DNA of 64,000 nt from Diphasiastrum complanatum (GCA_029204225.1 MU832134.1:1-64000), one strand, 5' to 3'; shown: positions 9,397 through 23,460, counted from the first letter of the stretch. Notes: generated by a model not told the origin, from the letters alone. Program-made: numbers and translations.

Positions 9397-12095
9397 ATGT
9401 CTGAATATCATTTCCATATTGATCTTCCCACAGAATATGCTCCACTGTCAAGAAAAAATCTGAAAGGATCCAGCTTATAACTCACCAAAGGACGGAAGAC
9501 AGGAAACATTGTGATCTATGGGTTGATGGAAGTTTGTATCCAATCGATCCAAGCTCAATGCAACATCCAAATTTTAGATCGGTCACACAACTCATATTGT
9601 TTTTGTGTGAAGGACACAATGGTCTATTGGGTTATTGTGAAAGATTGAAAAGTTATGGCATTAGTTATTCAATGAAAAAAATCCATTGTCTGGAAAATAT
9701 GTCGAATGGTTTGCCTGCTGACTACCGAGAAAGAGAAACTATTTTTTTGCAAACAAAAGAAGAAATCTTGAAGATAGATAATTCTCGTTTGCAAGATATT
9801 ATATTAAACCTTAACCAAGAAACTGACAATATGAAACTAATTGTACAAACAGTGCGTACCTCATATTGTCAAATAAATGTAGAAGTAAACACATTACGGA
9901 AGAAAATACTGAACAATAAGCAAAAAAGAGTTATTTTAAAAAGTATTGACGAGCTTTCAACAAGTGGGGGTCAACAGAAAAAAAGAATATATGATTTCAA
10001 GTAAGATTATGTTTTAAACTATTCATGTGTTTTGTTTCATCTAGCACTCAATGGTTGTGAATTGTTTTTTTTCTAAATCTTATTTTTCTTTTGCAGATCA
10101 GCTTTAGTCATTAATGAAAATCTGAAAGACAAGGACATGATTGGAAAGTCTTTGAGTGCAGTACTTACAGCCAAGTCAACAACGAGTCTACTTGGAAATC
10201 AACGATATTCTCGAATCAAGTCCAAGATTGCAGAGGCCCTTATGGGCGAAGTCGGCAAGATCATTGACCGAAAATTGATACAAGGGGCATGTGATTATTC
10301 TGGTATTAGCAGGGATGCATATGACACAATGTTTAAAATTATCAAAGAGGTATTTGGACAAGTACATATAATTTTTTTTTCCCGACCCTTTCAAATCAAA
10401 TTAGAGAGGGATGTGTTAAACAGGGGTTTGCAAAACATCATTGGTATTCCTTACAATATAAATGAGATTTATAACTCAAAACATGGCACTTTGTCATATG
10501 ATTCTACCAACAATATGTTTGTAGATCTGAATCATTTACTGAGATTTATTGTAAAGTTTTATGGAATCACAAATGAAAGTGTTGAAAAATTGATATTAGT
10601 TCTCAAGCTAGATGAATCAGAAGTAATAAATGGACAAAAGCTGAAAAGGGTTAGTGTTACAATTATGAATGGAGCATAAATCAATACGATAAACTCGGAG
10701 AGTCTTGAGTTCAGTGTGCAATCCGAAAATAATATTTGGTGGTTGGCAGCTTTCCAAATTTAAATCTATTCTATTGAGTACTAGCAACTAATTCATTTCA
10801 AGAATTAATGGTTTTGTGTTTTAAGCTAATATTGTTCTGTTATTATAGGTCTGATTCAATTCTCCTAAAATAGTTCATGATTTTGTGTTTCAAACAGGTT
10901 TTAAAAGAAAATCATGACATTCTATTTTGGATTTTTAGTAAAATAGAATATCCAGAGATAATTAAGAATCATATTAGTGACACACCACTCAATGTTCCTG
11001 GAATAGGTGATTTTAAGGTGGAATGGCATTTGGCTGGAGACCTGAAGTCGTTGAAGTGCATGTTCAACGTCTCACATGAAGCAAATTCAAAACATCCATG
11101 CCTCTATTGCATGAAAACTACACATGACATGTCCAAGAGCATGAGAGTTTCAAGGGATATAGAAGATCCGACTTGGAAACCAGTATTACCAATTTCGCTT
11201 AAAAATGTTCACATTTGTACACTACATGGAGAGGTTAGAATCATCGAAAAATTGATATACCTTCATATTTGGTTTGCTTGGAATACTAAGCCAGAGTCAT
11301 TAGCCAAAAAGGCAATAGCTCGATTGGAAGAAGTTTGATCAAAAGCGGGACTTCATAAAGGACATGTTAAAATACAAAAGGACAACAAGCTTTCAGGAAA
11401 AACGGGAAACATCCCATGCAAACCAAGTATAGGAGGATCCAAAGCTCGTCGTTTCTTATCAAATCATTTCGGAAAACCAACTAAAATCCAGTACTCAATT
11501 TGGATAGATGTACTCAATGCCACAAAGGATTTTGAAGAAAAAGGAACAACAAGGACTAAAACAGTTGAAGTCTGAACAAAGCTTGACAACATGGTCAAAT
11601 TGCTCAGAAAAGATAAACTATCTGATACTGATGTCCTACTAATTGAGAAATCAACAATTGAGTTTGTGGATGCAGTTAAAGACGCCTGGGGTGAAGATCA
11701 TATTATGCATTATATGGTAAATTTCTTTTCAATGTAACTAACTCTTCGATTTATAATCTCATTGCACATATGCTAAATTTAAAATGATTAATATGACAAT
11801 ATTTGTATCTTTGATATTGCAGCACATTTTACGACATCATGCATCATTTTTTGCAAAAGCTTACGACAGTCTAAGTATTTGGTCATCACAAGGAATGGAG
11901 AAATCGCATTGGCAAGCAAGAGCAGCATTTCATCGAAATACACAACACGGTGGAACATCTCAAAAAAATAGTTACATCATCCAACTATTTCAATGGTTCT
12001 ACAGCCGTATTCAAATCCGATATAAAACTAGATCAACAAATTATCAGAAATTCAGAAAGGTGTGCAAATTTATAGACGAAAATAAAATTTCATGA
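9397..12095 (+). pseudogene. gene A, copy 1: DDE-type zinc-binding transposase-like protein, unknown superfamily
   Basis: Four exons can be drawn. Exon 1 (9397-10000, one frameshift near 9460) has DLWVDGSLYP and a helical coiled-coil-like half. Exon 2 (10097-10757) holds a conserved ACDYSGISRDAY block and KLDESEVINGQKL (first candidate catalytic Asp at about 10611). Exon 3 (10898-11716) has HLAGDLKSLKCMF (second Asp about 11039), a PCLYC zinc pair at 11096-11110 and NVHICTLHGEVRIIEKL. Exon 4 (11823-12095) has SSQGMEKSHWQARAAF, a plausible catalytic Glu at about 11898. The layout D, D, C-x2-C, H/C, G-x-E recalls RAG1/Transib-like RNase H-fold transposases and a family I know only as unnamed proteins in cnidarians. 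Stops at about 10678, 11336 and 11572 and a lost donor site at 10758 make it a pseudogene. Copy 2 at 38104 has the same exon borders. Confidence 0.75.
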
Positions 12096-12156
12096 TATCA
12101 GACAAAAAAAGTATATGTATTATATCGCATCATGTGTAGTACAATGCAAGGCAAAA

Positions 12157-13281
12157 TCATTGTTTCTCTTTGTCTTTAATGATCAGCTTTGTTGTGTGGT
12201 CATGAAGAAATTTTTTTCTATCATATGGATCTAGAAAATCAATCGATCTTCTTTTGCTCAAGTCAATGTATCCAGAGAAAACAGCTAAGGAGGAAGACCT
12301 TTTCGGAACTTCCTAAGCTACATATCCAAATACTTTTATGGCAATGTCTCTCTTCACAAAAATAATTTTATATATATTCGGAGGGTATTTATGCCCGTTC
12401 GAGAAATAGGATAACGCTTTAATTGCCATTATTATTGTTGCAGCATCTGAAGAAAATTTGCCATGATGAATGCAAATCTCTTTATTTACAAAGAACTTCA
12501 AATAATTGGACAGGGATGAATCCCTTTGTCGTGATCCCTGGCCTTCCCTCAAATATCCCTGCCTTGTTGCAAAGGCATCCACCTCAATAGTAGCCTGTAA
12601 AAAAAAAAAAATACGGGCAAAGGTCACATGTCTTGTAAAACAAAATGACTATGGTTGAATAAAAATCTCATTAAGATAAAACCAGATTTACCTACCAGAT
12701 CACGCTCATCAGCTTCAATAAGTGCAGCAGTATGTAGATCATGACCAGCAACAATGGTCGTCGAAGCACTGGATGGACTAGCTTCCAAAGACCGTGACAC
12801 ATATCTGCTTCGGATTTTCAGAAATTCCTCCTTGCCGGGCAAATTTGCCTGGTATGCCCTGCTTTCAGACATGATTGACTGCAGTGCTTCAGTCCCATCC
12901 ATCCATTCATCTCCGTCTTTGTAATCAATAGAAGCACGTAGATCATCATCACCGTCGCGATCTATGAAGTCCACGAATTCTTTGATGAAATTAGACAAAA
13001 TTGATAATATTTTGTCCTCCCTCAAATCAAGAACATCTCCAACATCATTCAGTGAGAGGTATGCGACACTATTCATGTAATACACTTTCAAATCGAGGAG
13101 AGTCTTGGTTTTGTCATATGGATTCACGTCAGATAAGGAAGAAATGGACAATGCACGAGACTCAGCTAGGTCATACATTGAAGCCAATCTTGCCTCCTCG
13201 TCAGCACCCAAGGCCAACACCGGATTCAATGAGGAAGGCATGCAAAGCAGAATCAAAAGTATTAGAGGATGACGTGGCCAT
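12157..13281 (-). pseudogene. gene B, copy 1: acidic protein of unknown family
   Basis: The start at 13281 reads MATSSSNTFDSALHAFL, like MASSSMSSDDKLLDFL in copy 2. After one frameshift near 13210 the frame continues through DEEARLASMYDLAESRAL, an aliphatic/acidic block (LSLNDVGDVLDLREDKILS), a YKDGDEWMDGTEAL motif and an acidic C-terminal part, to a donor at 12695. A second exon (12594 down) continues ATIEVDAFATRQGY and AIKALSYFSNGHKYPPN. It meets a stop at 12313-12315, after which the same frame stays open to 12157. The copy 2 equivalent shares VLDLREDEIL and KDGNWKYGNEALEAM. I know no domain for it. It lies head to head with gene C and tail to tail with gene A (about 60 bases apart). Confidence 0.65.
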
Positions 13282-13560
13282 CTCGAAAGTATGACCAATA
13301 TGGCCAAGTATTGCTACGACGTGGGGTGGCAGGGAGTCAGAAGACAATCGGGACCTCCTCGCATGATGGCGATATTGGTGAATGACCTGATATCGGAACG
13401 ACGCAAGGGATCTTAGATCGTCTAGAATCTCTGAAAGATTCTCATGTGGTAGTGATACTGCAAAGAAATAGAACTGTTCACACACTGTGAGATACATGGA
13501 GTGAAAATCCAAAACTTAGCAAAATGTTTTAACTGATCAAACAACATTTATATAGCTAAA
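13282..13560 (-). other. upstream open frame and leader of gene B, copy 1
   Basis: The frame that begins at 13512 is continuous with the presumed start of B, but copy 2 has nothing like it between its B start and the divergent gene C. It contains, in inverse orientation (about 13295-13395), one copy of a ~75 bp repeat that recurs directly at 14076-14141 and 14159-14229. I therefore read it as leader or inserted repeat DNA that happens to be open, not as protein-coding. Confidence 0.4.
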
Positions 13561-13599
13561 ACCAAGAAAATCCAAGCTGTACACTCGTCGATCCAACAA

Positions 13600-13975
13600 A
13601 GGATCAGATCTATGGTGCATATACAACCGTCCACACGTGCGAGACCACATGTGCTACAATACACGTCAATTTGCCATTCACCCACGTGCCCACATGTGCT
13701 AGAACACACGTCACTAAACCATTGGACCACGTGGACACACGTGCAAGTTTCACATGTGCGGATACAGAGGTGTAGGTCCCACACATCAGGTACTGATTGG
13801 GCCACGTGACCACACGTGCGAGCCTATACGTGCGAGAACACATGTCACTGATCCATTCGGCCATGTGTCCCCACGTGTTGATCCAGACGTGCAGTTTCAC
13901 ATGTGCATATACAGACGTGTGGTTCCACATGTCAGCTATTGACTGGGCCATGTGTCGCTGGTATTCACACGTGCC
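13600..13975. repeat. CACGTG-rich minisatellite between divergent genes B and C
   Basis: The stretch is a degenerate tandem repeat. About every 15-25 bases there is a CACGTG, CACATG or ACACGT word. A longer unit of about 130 bases is visible: ggaccacgtg ... ttcacatgtgcggatacag ... cacatcag ... tgattgggccacgtg, repeated from about 13850 to 13970. CACGTG is the plant G-box/ABRE core, so in a shared promoter position it could bind bZIP/bHLH factors. Open frames across it on both strands follow from the repeat and are not genes. Confidence 0.7.
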
Positions 13976-14075
13976 AATTTTTCTCCCCTACATAAGTCCA
14001 TTCCCGGAGATTGTACACGTTTTCGCATAATTTGCTGGCACGTTTGATTGCATCCATACGAAATGCATTTGTGAT

Positions 14076-14230
14076 ATCACCATCACGCGGGCGACCTCCT
14101 CCCCATGCTCATTCCTTACACCCTCTCGCGTCGTAGCGATATCAGCTTGACTTCCCCAGTATCGCCATCACGCGAGCCCCTGCCTCTCCCCGCCTGACTC
14201 TGCCACGCTCTCGCGTCGTAGCGATATCAC
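14076..14230. repeat. two direct ~75 bp GC-rich repeats, with an inverse third copy at 13295-13395
   Basis: Both units run from a gatatcac/agtatcgc start through catcacgcg and a C/T-rich middle to ctctcgcgtcgtagcgatatca. The third copy lies on the opposite strand, on the other side of the CACGTG minisatellite, giving a foldback arrangement of about 0.9 kb. Copy 2 of the four-gene element has only about 100 bases between B and C, so this block is an insertion or expansion specific to copy 1. Confidence 0.6.
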
Positions 14231-14296
14231 GGTTAGAGTTCTCAGTGTCTCTTCTGCTATGTCTCTATCCTCGAGTAGTATAGATATTTGACCTCA

Positions 14297-16368
<2,072 letters not shown>

Positions 16369-16838
16369 ATATAGTTCTGATAGACACATAGAAATATATC
16401 ATCACATGATGATCCATAGAACAATAGATAGGCAAATAGAAAGTGGGCTATTACTGCATGCCACAAATATATTATATTGATTTCAAAAACAATGTACATT
16501 TTTCAAAATACTAAATACAAATTGCTTGATGAAATCTTGAAGTCATTTGAGACTTCTTTGTATTCTTTTTTTTTTGAAAAAGTACATTGATGTTGCCCGT
16601 CTATCATCCCAATGTTTATGCGATTTCAACAATTTCTACGCTTCTATTTAAGTCCTTGCACTCTATGCGACTTTCTTGTCTTGGTCTTACTTGTACATCA
16701 AAGAAACTTGTTAAACAATATCAACATTGAGATTATGTCAAATGAAATATTGCAATACCGAAAACACTGAAACATGTTTAAATAAAATCATTGAAAGTCA
16801 TTTCAAATGTGGACTGGAATAAATACACATACACCTAC
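16369..16838. other. convergent 3' region between genes C and D, copy 1
   Basis: About 470 bases, AT-rich, between the end of C and the last recognised exon of D. On the minus strand, after the GTAGGT donor at 16838, a short downstream exon of D around 16620-16670 (RIECKDLNRSVEIVEIA then stop) is possible but cannot be confirmed. Confidence 0.4.
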
Positions 16839-17640
16839 CAATCTCTCGTTGACTAGAAAACAGAAGTGTTTAGGAATATCATATTGCAGCAATGTAAGCT
16901 CTGATCGAATGTGATCGAGTGTCCAATCTTCTTCCACCTCAATTGTTGTAAGAGTAGAATTATTTTTCCTCACTTGAATTTCTATTTGATCTTGATGATT
17001 CACTATAAAATCCTGATCCAATGCTTTCCATCCGTTGCCAACTTTGGACCATCTTCTATAATAAAATGTTAAAGAAAGCACTTATTTTTCTATAAGATAT
17101 CTAAATTTCATTAACAATCTATTAACTATGCACTCAATATTGCCATTACTCTTTTTATCCCAATGATCATCAAGGAGGCTTGATAACATATTGTCTGTTA
17201 AATCACTACAAATAAACATTGTCACTATTTTATGAATATTACATTCAACAAAAAAATCAACAAAAATTGCAATAGGCAAAAACCAGTGCAATCTATTGTT
17301 TTTTGAACCTGTGCTACATTTCATACAGTTTTGAATGTCCATAAAAAACCTTGATCAGAAGCTCTTTGCTATGGTGGAATATGGAGGAATCCATTCTTCG
17401 CTTGAGAAAGAGGGTAATGATATCGCCTCTACTTTTCCACCTAAACTGGATAGTGTGTAAAATGAATCATAGAAGAAAATACAAGAATCCAAAAGTGATC
17501 TCGTGGAGCGGTTCTTGTATTGCAGAAGACCAATATCAGAATGAATAACGTCCATGATGCCGACAAGGGATTGTATAGGTTGCCATTCGATTATGCTTGA
17601 TGGATACAAATCTGCACAAATCCATAAAACTATATGGAGA
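16839..17640 (-). pseudogene. gene D, copy 1: unknown protein, C-terminal beta-grasp-like domain; 5' exon missing
   Basis: An acceptor at about 17620 opens a long exon: YPSSIIEWQPIQSLVGIMDV, IHSDIGLLQYKNRSTRSLLD, one in-frame TGA at about 17355, then a CMKC pair and LLDDHWDKKSNGNIECIVNR down to 17082. A second exon (17055-16839) holds WSKVGNGWKALDQDF, QIEIQVRKNNSTLTTIEVEE, DWTLDHIRSELTLLQ and CFLVNERLVG. The alternation of a charged strand, an acidic 'EEDWTLDHIR' helix start and a final FLV strand suggests a ubiquitin/beta-grasp fold; this is inference. Copy 2 at 42846-43427 has the same DLYPS..EWQ block and an extra 5' exon that here is replaced by a gypsy LTR fragment. Confidence 0.6.
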
Positions 17641-17899
17641 ATAGAAATCAGGAAGGATAACCTTCGACGATCTATTCACTTATTCAATCTCACAATACAG
17701 AAACTCTCTCTTTCTCGGTGGTGCAAGAATGAAGCGTGCCTTCCTTTTATATTACCTACGGAGTGAGCAAACACACCTCTTGAGATTCCTAGTGCGTCGC
17801 TCCATTTACTAACTCTAGTTAATAAATAAGTTACAAGTAAATGTAAATTACATCATTGAAAGTAACTTTTACTAAGAGTTTAATTTACTCTTGTTTACA
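17641..17899 (-). repeat. gypsy LTR fragment, inverse orientation
   Basis: On the minus strand it starts TGTAAACAAG (17899) and from 17790 to about 17650 matches the LTR at 3165-3300 almost base for base, including the ataaaagga promoter region. It is cut at about 17645, where gene D sequence begins. The 5' exon of gene D is missing, so the LTR junction replaced it. Confidence 0.75.
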
Positions 17900-18900
17900 G
17901 CGACGATACGAATCTTGTCGGTTCATGTTCCAGGCGTCGTTTCATTTCAAGAGGTCTTGTCCTTTAATAGAAGAAAGGTCCTTAGCAAATATATCCCGAA
18001 AAATGATATAGACCTCCTCATAATATATATTTGTCCAGTGCATGTCCTCATTTCCAAGTATATATTGCCATTTTGGAGTAAATATACATTATTTAACAAA
18101 TATATGCCATCACAAAAATTGTGCTCCTTTCCTTAACATGTCGACGAATATCAGAATTCCGCTCAGCTTCCCGCCCATTAACTTCGTATCAGGGTGCTCC
18201 CGATTTAGTCGACCACTTACCAGTATATTTAGGCTCGATTTTAAGAGCCACCCGCATTGCTTGGTCGAAATCAATGCAAAAACATGATGCTATATCAGCC
18301 CCAATATTTGGTTGCAGTCCCTATATATACCTTTGTAAGTGATCTACATCAGACAGTGTGGGTAGCTTAAGAGTTAGACTCCAGAAATCAAGATTATACT
18401 CTTGTATCGAACTCTTCCAACGTATCTTCTTCCATCTTTTAAAGTTGTCATCATCCTGGAATGGTCTTCTGAAAGTTTCAATACAAGCATTTTTAAATAA
18501 CGGCCAATTAGTTCATGTGTTACATTCCTCTATTGATAACCTATTCTCCCTCCGCTTCCACCACTCATAAACTGCTTCTTTAAAGTGGATTGTAGGGAAA
18601 GTGATTTTAGCTTGATCAGGTCTATCGAACAGGCTGAAGTAATGATCTAATTTATCCAACCACTCTTCAATGTCAAGGGTCTTAAAGTCACTATTGAAAT
18701 TCTAAATGGTAATCTTATCCTTGTATTCTCGAGCAACAAAGTGGTTCCGTTGTTCATGAAATCTCGTTGACTGTTGCACTCATTGTTCTGACATTCCCCT
18801 ATCATTTCCAAGTCTGATCGGATATTCAATATGACTTTGTAATACTTGTTTTCCCTTGTCCATGTCAATTCTCCGGACATCTTGAGAAGATGTTACATTT
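17900..18900 (-). pseudogene. Ty3/gypsy gag fragment and 3' end, internally deleted
   Basis: On the minus strand the frame reads through LDKLDHYFSLFDRPDQAK, then ITFPTIHFKEAVYEWWKRR, then a helical block ending near LQRYI, all signatures of the retrotransposon gag (capsid) domain. A stop or frameshift lies at about 18300. From about 18130 to 17900 the sequence looks like 3' untranslated sequence running into the LTR at 17899. Protease, RT and integrase are absent, so a large internal deletion occurred. Confidence 0.7.
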
Positions 18901-19450
18901 TGTGACGGAGATGGTAGTTGATGTTGCATTATTCTCCTACTAATCGACTATTCGACATTTTAATCTTCGTCCAACTTTTATCCAGACCTACATATTTCTT
19001 CGTGTTTTTACACAGTCTGCCTAACTACTCAAAAACTGCTCACAATATCAGCATTTTCGTCTTTCGAGATTTTCTCTCACTTTGGCTTTTTCGCAAAAAG
19101 CCAAATGCCTCAAATGTTAGAAACTGACGTTGGCGAAGACCTTCACATTTTTCGTATTTTTTGCATGATAGATAACGTTCATTTCTACAGAGTTACAGTT
19201 TATGTTTAGTGTTTCGCCAATTCGATATAGATAACATTCATCCTTGTCAACGATTAATCTTTTAACCGTTTCAAGAACTTTATCTCTGAAAAATTTGGCC
19301 ATGGCGTTTGCACAGATTGTAAGATTATTAAGAGTTCTCTTTTACGAAAATCGTTAAAAAAAGGCCTAAATCATATAACTCTAAGACAAGCTAATGTGAA
19401 CGAAGTTGCTTTAGAGCTTTATGACGGATGGTTTAAACTTACGGACTTCC
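18901..19450. other. no gene recognised; probably 5' part of the inverse gypsy remnant
   Basis: A 61-residue minus-strand frame at 19117-19302 (start MAKFFRDKVLETVKRL) has no known relative. Position upstream of the minus-strand gag fits a leader or an early gag region of the same element, but no LTR or primer site is visible. Confidence 0.35.
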
Positions 19451-19499
19451 TACCTTCTTATGATTCTGCAGATAGACTGTTTATGACCAAAGCCACCTA

Positions 19500-20285
<786 letters not shown>

Positions 20286-20290
20286 CAACA

Positions 20291-20303
20291 TGGTATCAGA
20301 GCG
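20291..20303 (+). promoter_or_regulatory. copia primer-binding site (tggtatcagagcg)
   Basis: TGGTATCAGAGC is the initiator tRNA-Met primer site used by most plant Ty1/copia elements. It sits directly after the LTR end and about 180 bases before gag. Confidence 0.88.
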
Positions 20304-20469
20304 TTGATTCATAAAGGCCTAATACTATTATATTAGATGCAAGCTCTTATACTTGATATCTTTCGCAATATCAAATTATTCTTCAATTCAAATCAATTTG
20401 TTTCGGCATTAGAGAATTGATTTCCACAGCACAGTATCTCTCTTAATGTTGATAGACTAAAGTTCCAGA

Positions 20470-21250
20470 TGGATTCTCAAAATAAAGCCGGTATTATCAC
20501 ATACAAGCTGAATGGATCCAATTATCATTTATGAAAATTTAAGATGAAGACCTTGCTAATCGCCAACGAGTTGTGGGATGTTGTTATAGGTATAGAAGTT
20601 AAGCATGAAGATGACACAAATGACTCAAAGTGGAAATTGAAGGATGGTAGAGCTTTCGGGCTTATTATCCTCAATGTATTAGACACTCAGATTGGCCACG
20701 TAGCTAAAGCCAGAACTTCAAAAGAAGTTTGGGACATCATGAGTTCACTATATGATGTGAGAGACATAACTACCAGGTTACATCTTCGAAGAAAATTCTT
20801 CACACTCAAGATGTCGAACTATGATTCTCTCTAGAATCATATTAACCAATTTAAGAATCTCTTGCAACAGATGGCTGCTGTCGGAGCAATCACATTACTT
20901 TCAAGCCTGTAGCCCTCTACATATGAAAACTGGGTGATGATCATTATACACACTCAGATTTAACTCTTACCAGAGTTATCACTATGTTGCTGCAAGAAGA
21001 TAATCAAAGAAGTCAAAACACTTCGTCTACCTCTTCATCTCATGCTCTATATATCAACAAGGGCTCAAAATGACAGAAGCAAAAAAACTCCAAGCAGTCT
21101 GCATCAAATCAGAAACATACTCAAAATCAAGAACAATCATCAAATCCAAATTTGTCGAAGACAAAGATGTTTTGCAGATATTGCAAGTGCAATAACCATG
21201 AGATATAGTATTTTGAATTCTCAAAACGAAGAATGCAGCCAAGCAACCTG
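20470..21250 (+). pseudogene. copia gag, broken
   Basis: Begins MDSQNKAGIITYKLNGSNY at 20470, with a stop at the usual Trp after the Tyr (20535). Then come FKMKTLLIANELWDVV, VAKARTSKEVWDIMSSLY and LHLRRKFFTLKMSNYDSL, the standard UBN2-type capsid blocks, followed by another stop. The nucleocapsid area (about 21150-21240) keeps a degenerate zinc-knuckle region. Gag packages the element RNA; this copy has at least three stops and shifts. Confidence 0.85.
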
Positions 21251-21272
21251 ATCAACAAAAAATGTAGTTATA

Positions 21273-21746
21273 GTGTCTCCTGAAGTTGAAATGGACGAAG
21301 GCGCTTTTATGGTCAAAGACAAAAATGTGAATTCAGATGATTCGTGGTTTCTAGATTCTGGAGCTACTCAACATATGACCAATCATCGTGAAATTTTCCA
21401 TTCATATACGCCTTACAGCACAAAGAAGTATGTTCATATTGGTAACAACAACACTCACACTATCGGAGGTGAAGGTATTGTAAGATTAAGGTTCCAGCAT
21501 GATCAATTCAAACTACTGTCAAAAGTCTTGTATGTTTCTAAACTCTCTACAAATCTGTTAAGTAGAATTACAGATTTAGGTCATAAGGTGGAGTTTGATT
21601 TTAATCAATGCAGAATTATTGATAGGAGTAATAAGATCCTTGCACTCGACAAGAGGAATGGATACTTATATAGATTGTCACATTGTTATTCTGATTCTAG
21701 TCAAGTCTTGAAAACCTTTGTTCTTGTCAATAAAGCATTATTATGA
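21273..21746 (+). pseudogene. copia aspartic protease and start of the GAG-pre-integrase region
   Basis: SWFLDSGATQHMTNHREIF at about 21340-21397 contains the D-S-G active site of copia proteases. It continues with HIGNNNTHTIGGEGIVRL and VLYVSKLSTNLLS, the usual downstream signature. The frame stays open until 21746. This block matures the gag-pol polyprotein in active relatives. Confidence 0.88.
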
Positions 21747-22300
21747 CATTATCGCTTAGGATACTTGAATTATTCATCTTTTTTGAACATGTCCAGACAA
21801 TCCCTAGCACTTGATCTTGACTATCCTACTAGCAAAGTCGATCTCCCTGTCTGCCATAGCTGCATTCTTGGAAAACAGACTAGGATTTCTTTTAGATCGA
21901 GTCATAGGCATGCAGCAAAAGGTCTGTTAGATGTTGTTCATTCAGATATATGTGGACCTATGCAAACTCCATCATTATTAGATGCAAAGTATTTCATTAA
22001 ATTTATTGATGAACTCTCTCGAAGAATAGCTGTTTACTTCATTAAGCAAAAATCAGAAGCCTTCATCAAATTTAGACAATTCAAAGAACATGCTAAAAAT
22101 CAGACTAGTAAATGAATCAAAGCACTGAGGTCTGACAATGGGAGAGAATACATCTCCACCAAATTCAAAGAGTATTGCCTTAGCACTGGCATTGAGCAAC
22201 AATACATTACCTCTTATTTGCCTCAGTCAAATGGCCTTGTTGAGAGAAAGAACATAACCTTAGTCAAATAAGCAAAGTGCATGTTATCACATGCGACACT
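21747..22300 (+). pseudogene. copia integrase
   Basis: Contains HYRLGYLNYSSF (normally W/RLGH...), then VCHSCILGKQTR (zinc-binding HHCC region), then LLDVVHSDICGPMQTPS (first catalytic Asp), then after a stop IKALRSDNGREYIS (second Asp) and YLPQSNGLVERKN (catalytic Glu). The D-D-E core is therefore recognisable. Stops occur at about 22113 and 22268. Confidence 0.88.
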
Positions 22301-22439
22301 TTTGAAGTCCTTCTGGACTAAAGCTATTTCAACAGCAACCTATATTCAGAATAGATGTCCTACTAAAGGTCTCTCAAACAAAACACCATTCAAAGTTTGG
22401 ACAAGTATCAAACTCATCTCTTATAAAAAACCAGACATG

Positions 22440-23460
22440 GATGATTGTTGAATTGCCTGCTAGCAGAAACATAGTTGATTGCAAATAAATTTTTAAAGTC
22501 AAGCACAAAGCAGACGGAAGCATCGACAGAAGAAAAGCCTGACTTGTCGCCAGAGGATTTTCTCAAGTATACAATGTTGATTGCATTGAGACCTTCGGTC
22601 TAGTAGTCAAGTATTATTCTATTCAACTTTTATTATTATTTGTTGCTGCAGTAGATTTGGAAATACATCAAATGGATGTACAAACAACATATCTTAATGA
22701 AGTTATTGAAGAAGAGATTTACATGGTGCAACCCGAAGGTTATATTATTGAAGGTAAACACAATCATGTGTGTAAACTCCATAAAGCACTTTATGGCTTG
22801 AAGCAATATGCTCGAGCATGGTTTCAAAGGACAATACTTTTCTTATTGATCACGGCTACATACCAAGCTCTTCAGATTCGAATGTTTACTTCAAGACAGT
22901 GCAATAGTTTTTCATCATTATCACTTTATACGTAGATGACACATTGCTTTTTGGCAACAATATTGATCTGATAAAAGAAGTCAAGACTATGCTATCTTCC
23001 GAATTCGACATGACTGATCTGCTAAAGCTCATTTCTGCCTTGGTATTCAATTCCACAGAGACAAAAATCGAAAGTTGATCTACATCACTCAGTTTAGGTA
23101 CATCTACAATATGTTAGTCAGATATAATCTAGTTAATTGCAAGATAGCTCTCTCACCAATGGAACCAGGTCTCAAATTGTCAAAGGACCATTGTCCCCAA
23201 ACAATCGAAGAGAAGGAGCAAATGCATGAGTATCCTTATCATTCGATAATAAGATCTCTTATGTACGCAATGATCTAGACATAGCTTTTGCAGTCAGCTC
23301 CTTAAGTCAGTATATGACTAACCTTGGTATAACACATTGGAAGGCTCTTATCAGAGGTATGAGATATCTTCGAGCTACTATGGACTTTTGCATTTGTTAT
23401 GCTGTCGAACGCAAGGTATGATAGCAGATATTTTTACTAAAGCATTAAGCTTGCATGGCT
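22440..23460 (+). pseudogene. copia reverse transcriptase and RNase H end
   Basis: Degenerate start (about 22440-22600), then IHQMDVQTTYLNEVIEEE and CKLHKALYGLKQYARAW (22660-22830), then YVDDTLLFGNNIDLIKEV with the catalytic Y-V-D-D at about 22930, then a thumb region (YITQFRYIYNMLVRYNL) and MIADIFTKAL at 23421-23450, the conserved end of copia RNase H. Several frameshifts and a deletion in the RNase H domain are evident. No 3' LTR follows. Confidence 0.88.

Noticed and set aside
9397-12095. Assignment of gene A to RAG1/Transib itself
   Set aside because: Spacing and the zinc pair are similar, but the N-terminal half and motif contexts differ, so only a fold-level likeness can be claimed by eye.
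13548-14030. Overlapping open frames in the CACGTG minisatellite
   Set aside because: Frames occur on both strands with the same periodicity; copy 2 has no such sequence between B and C.
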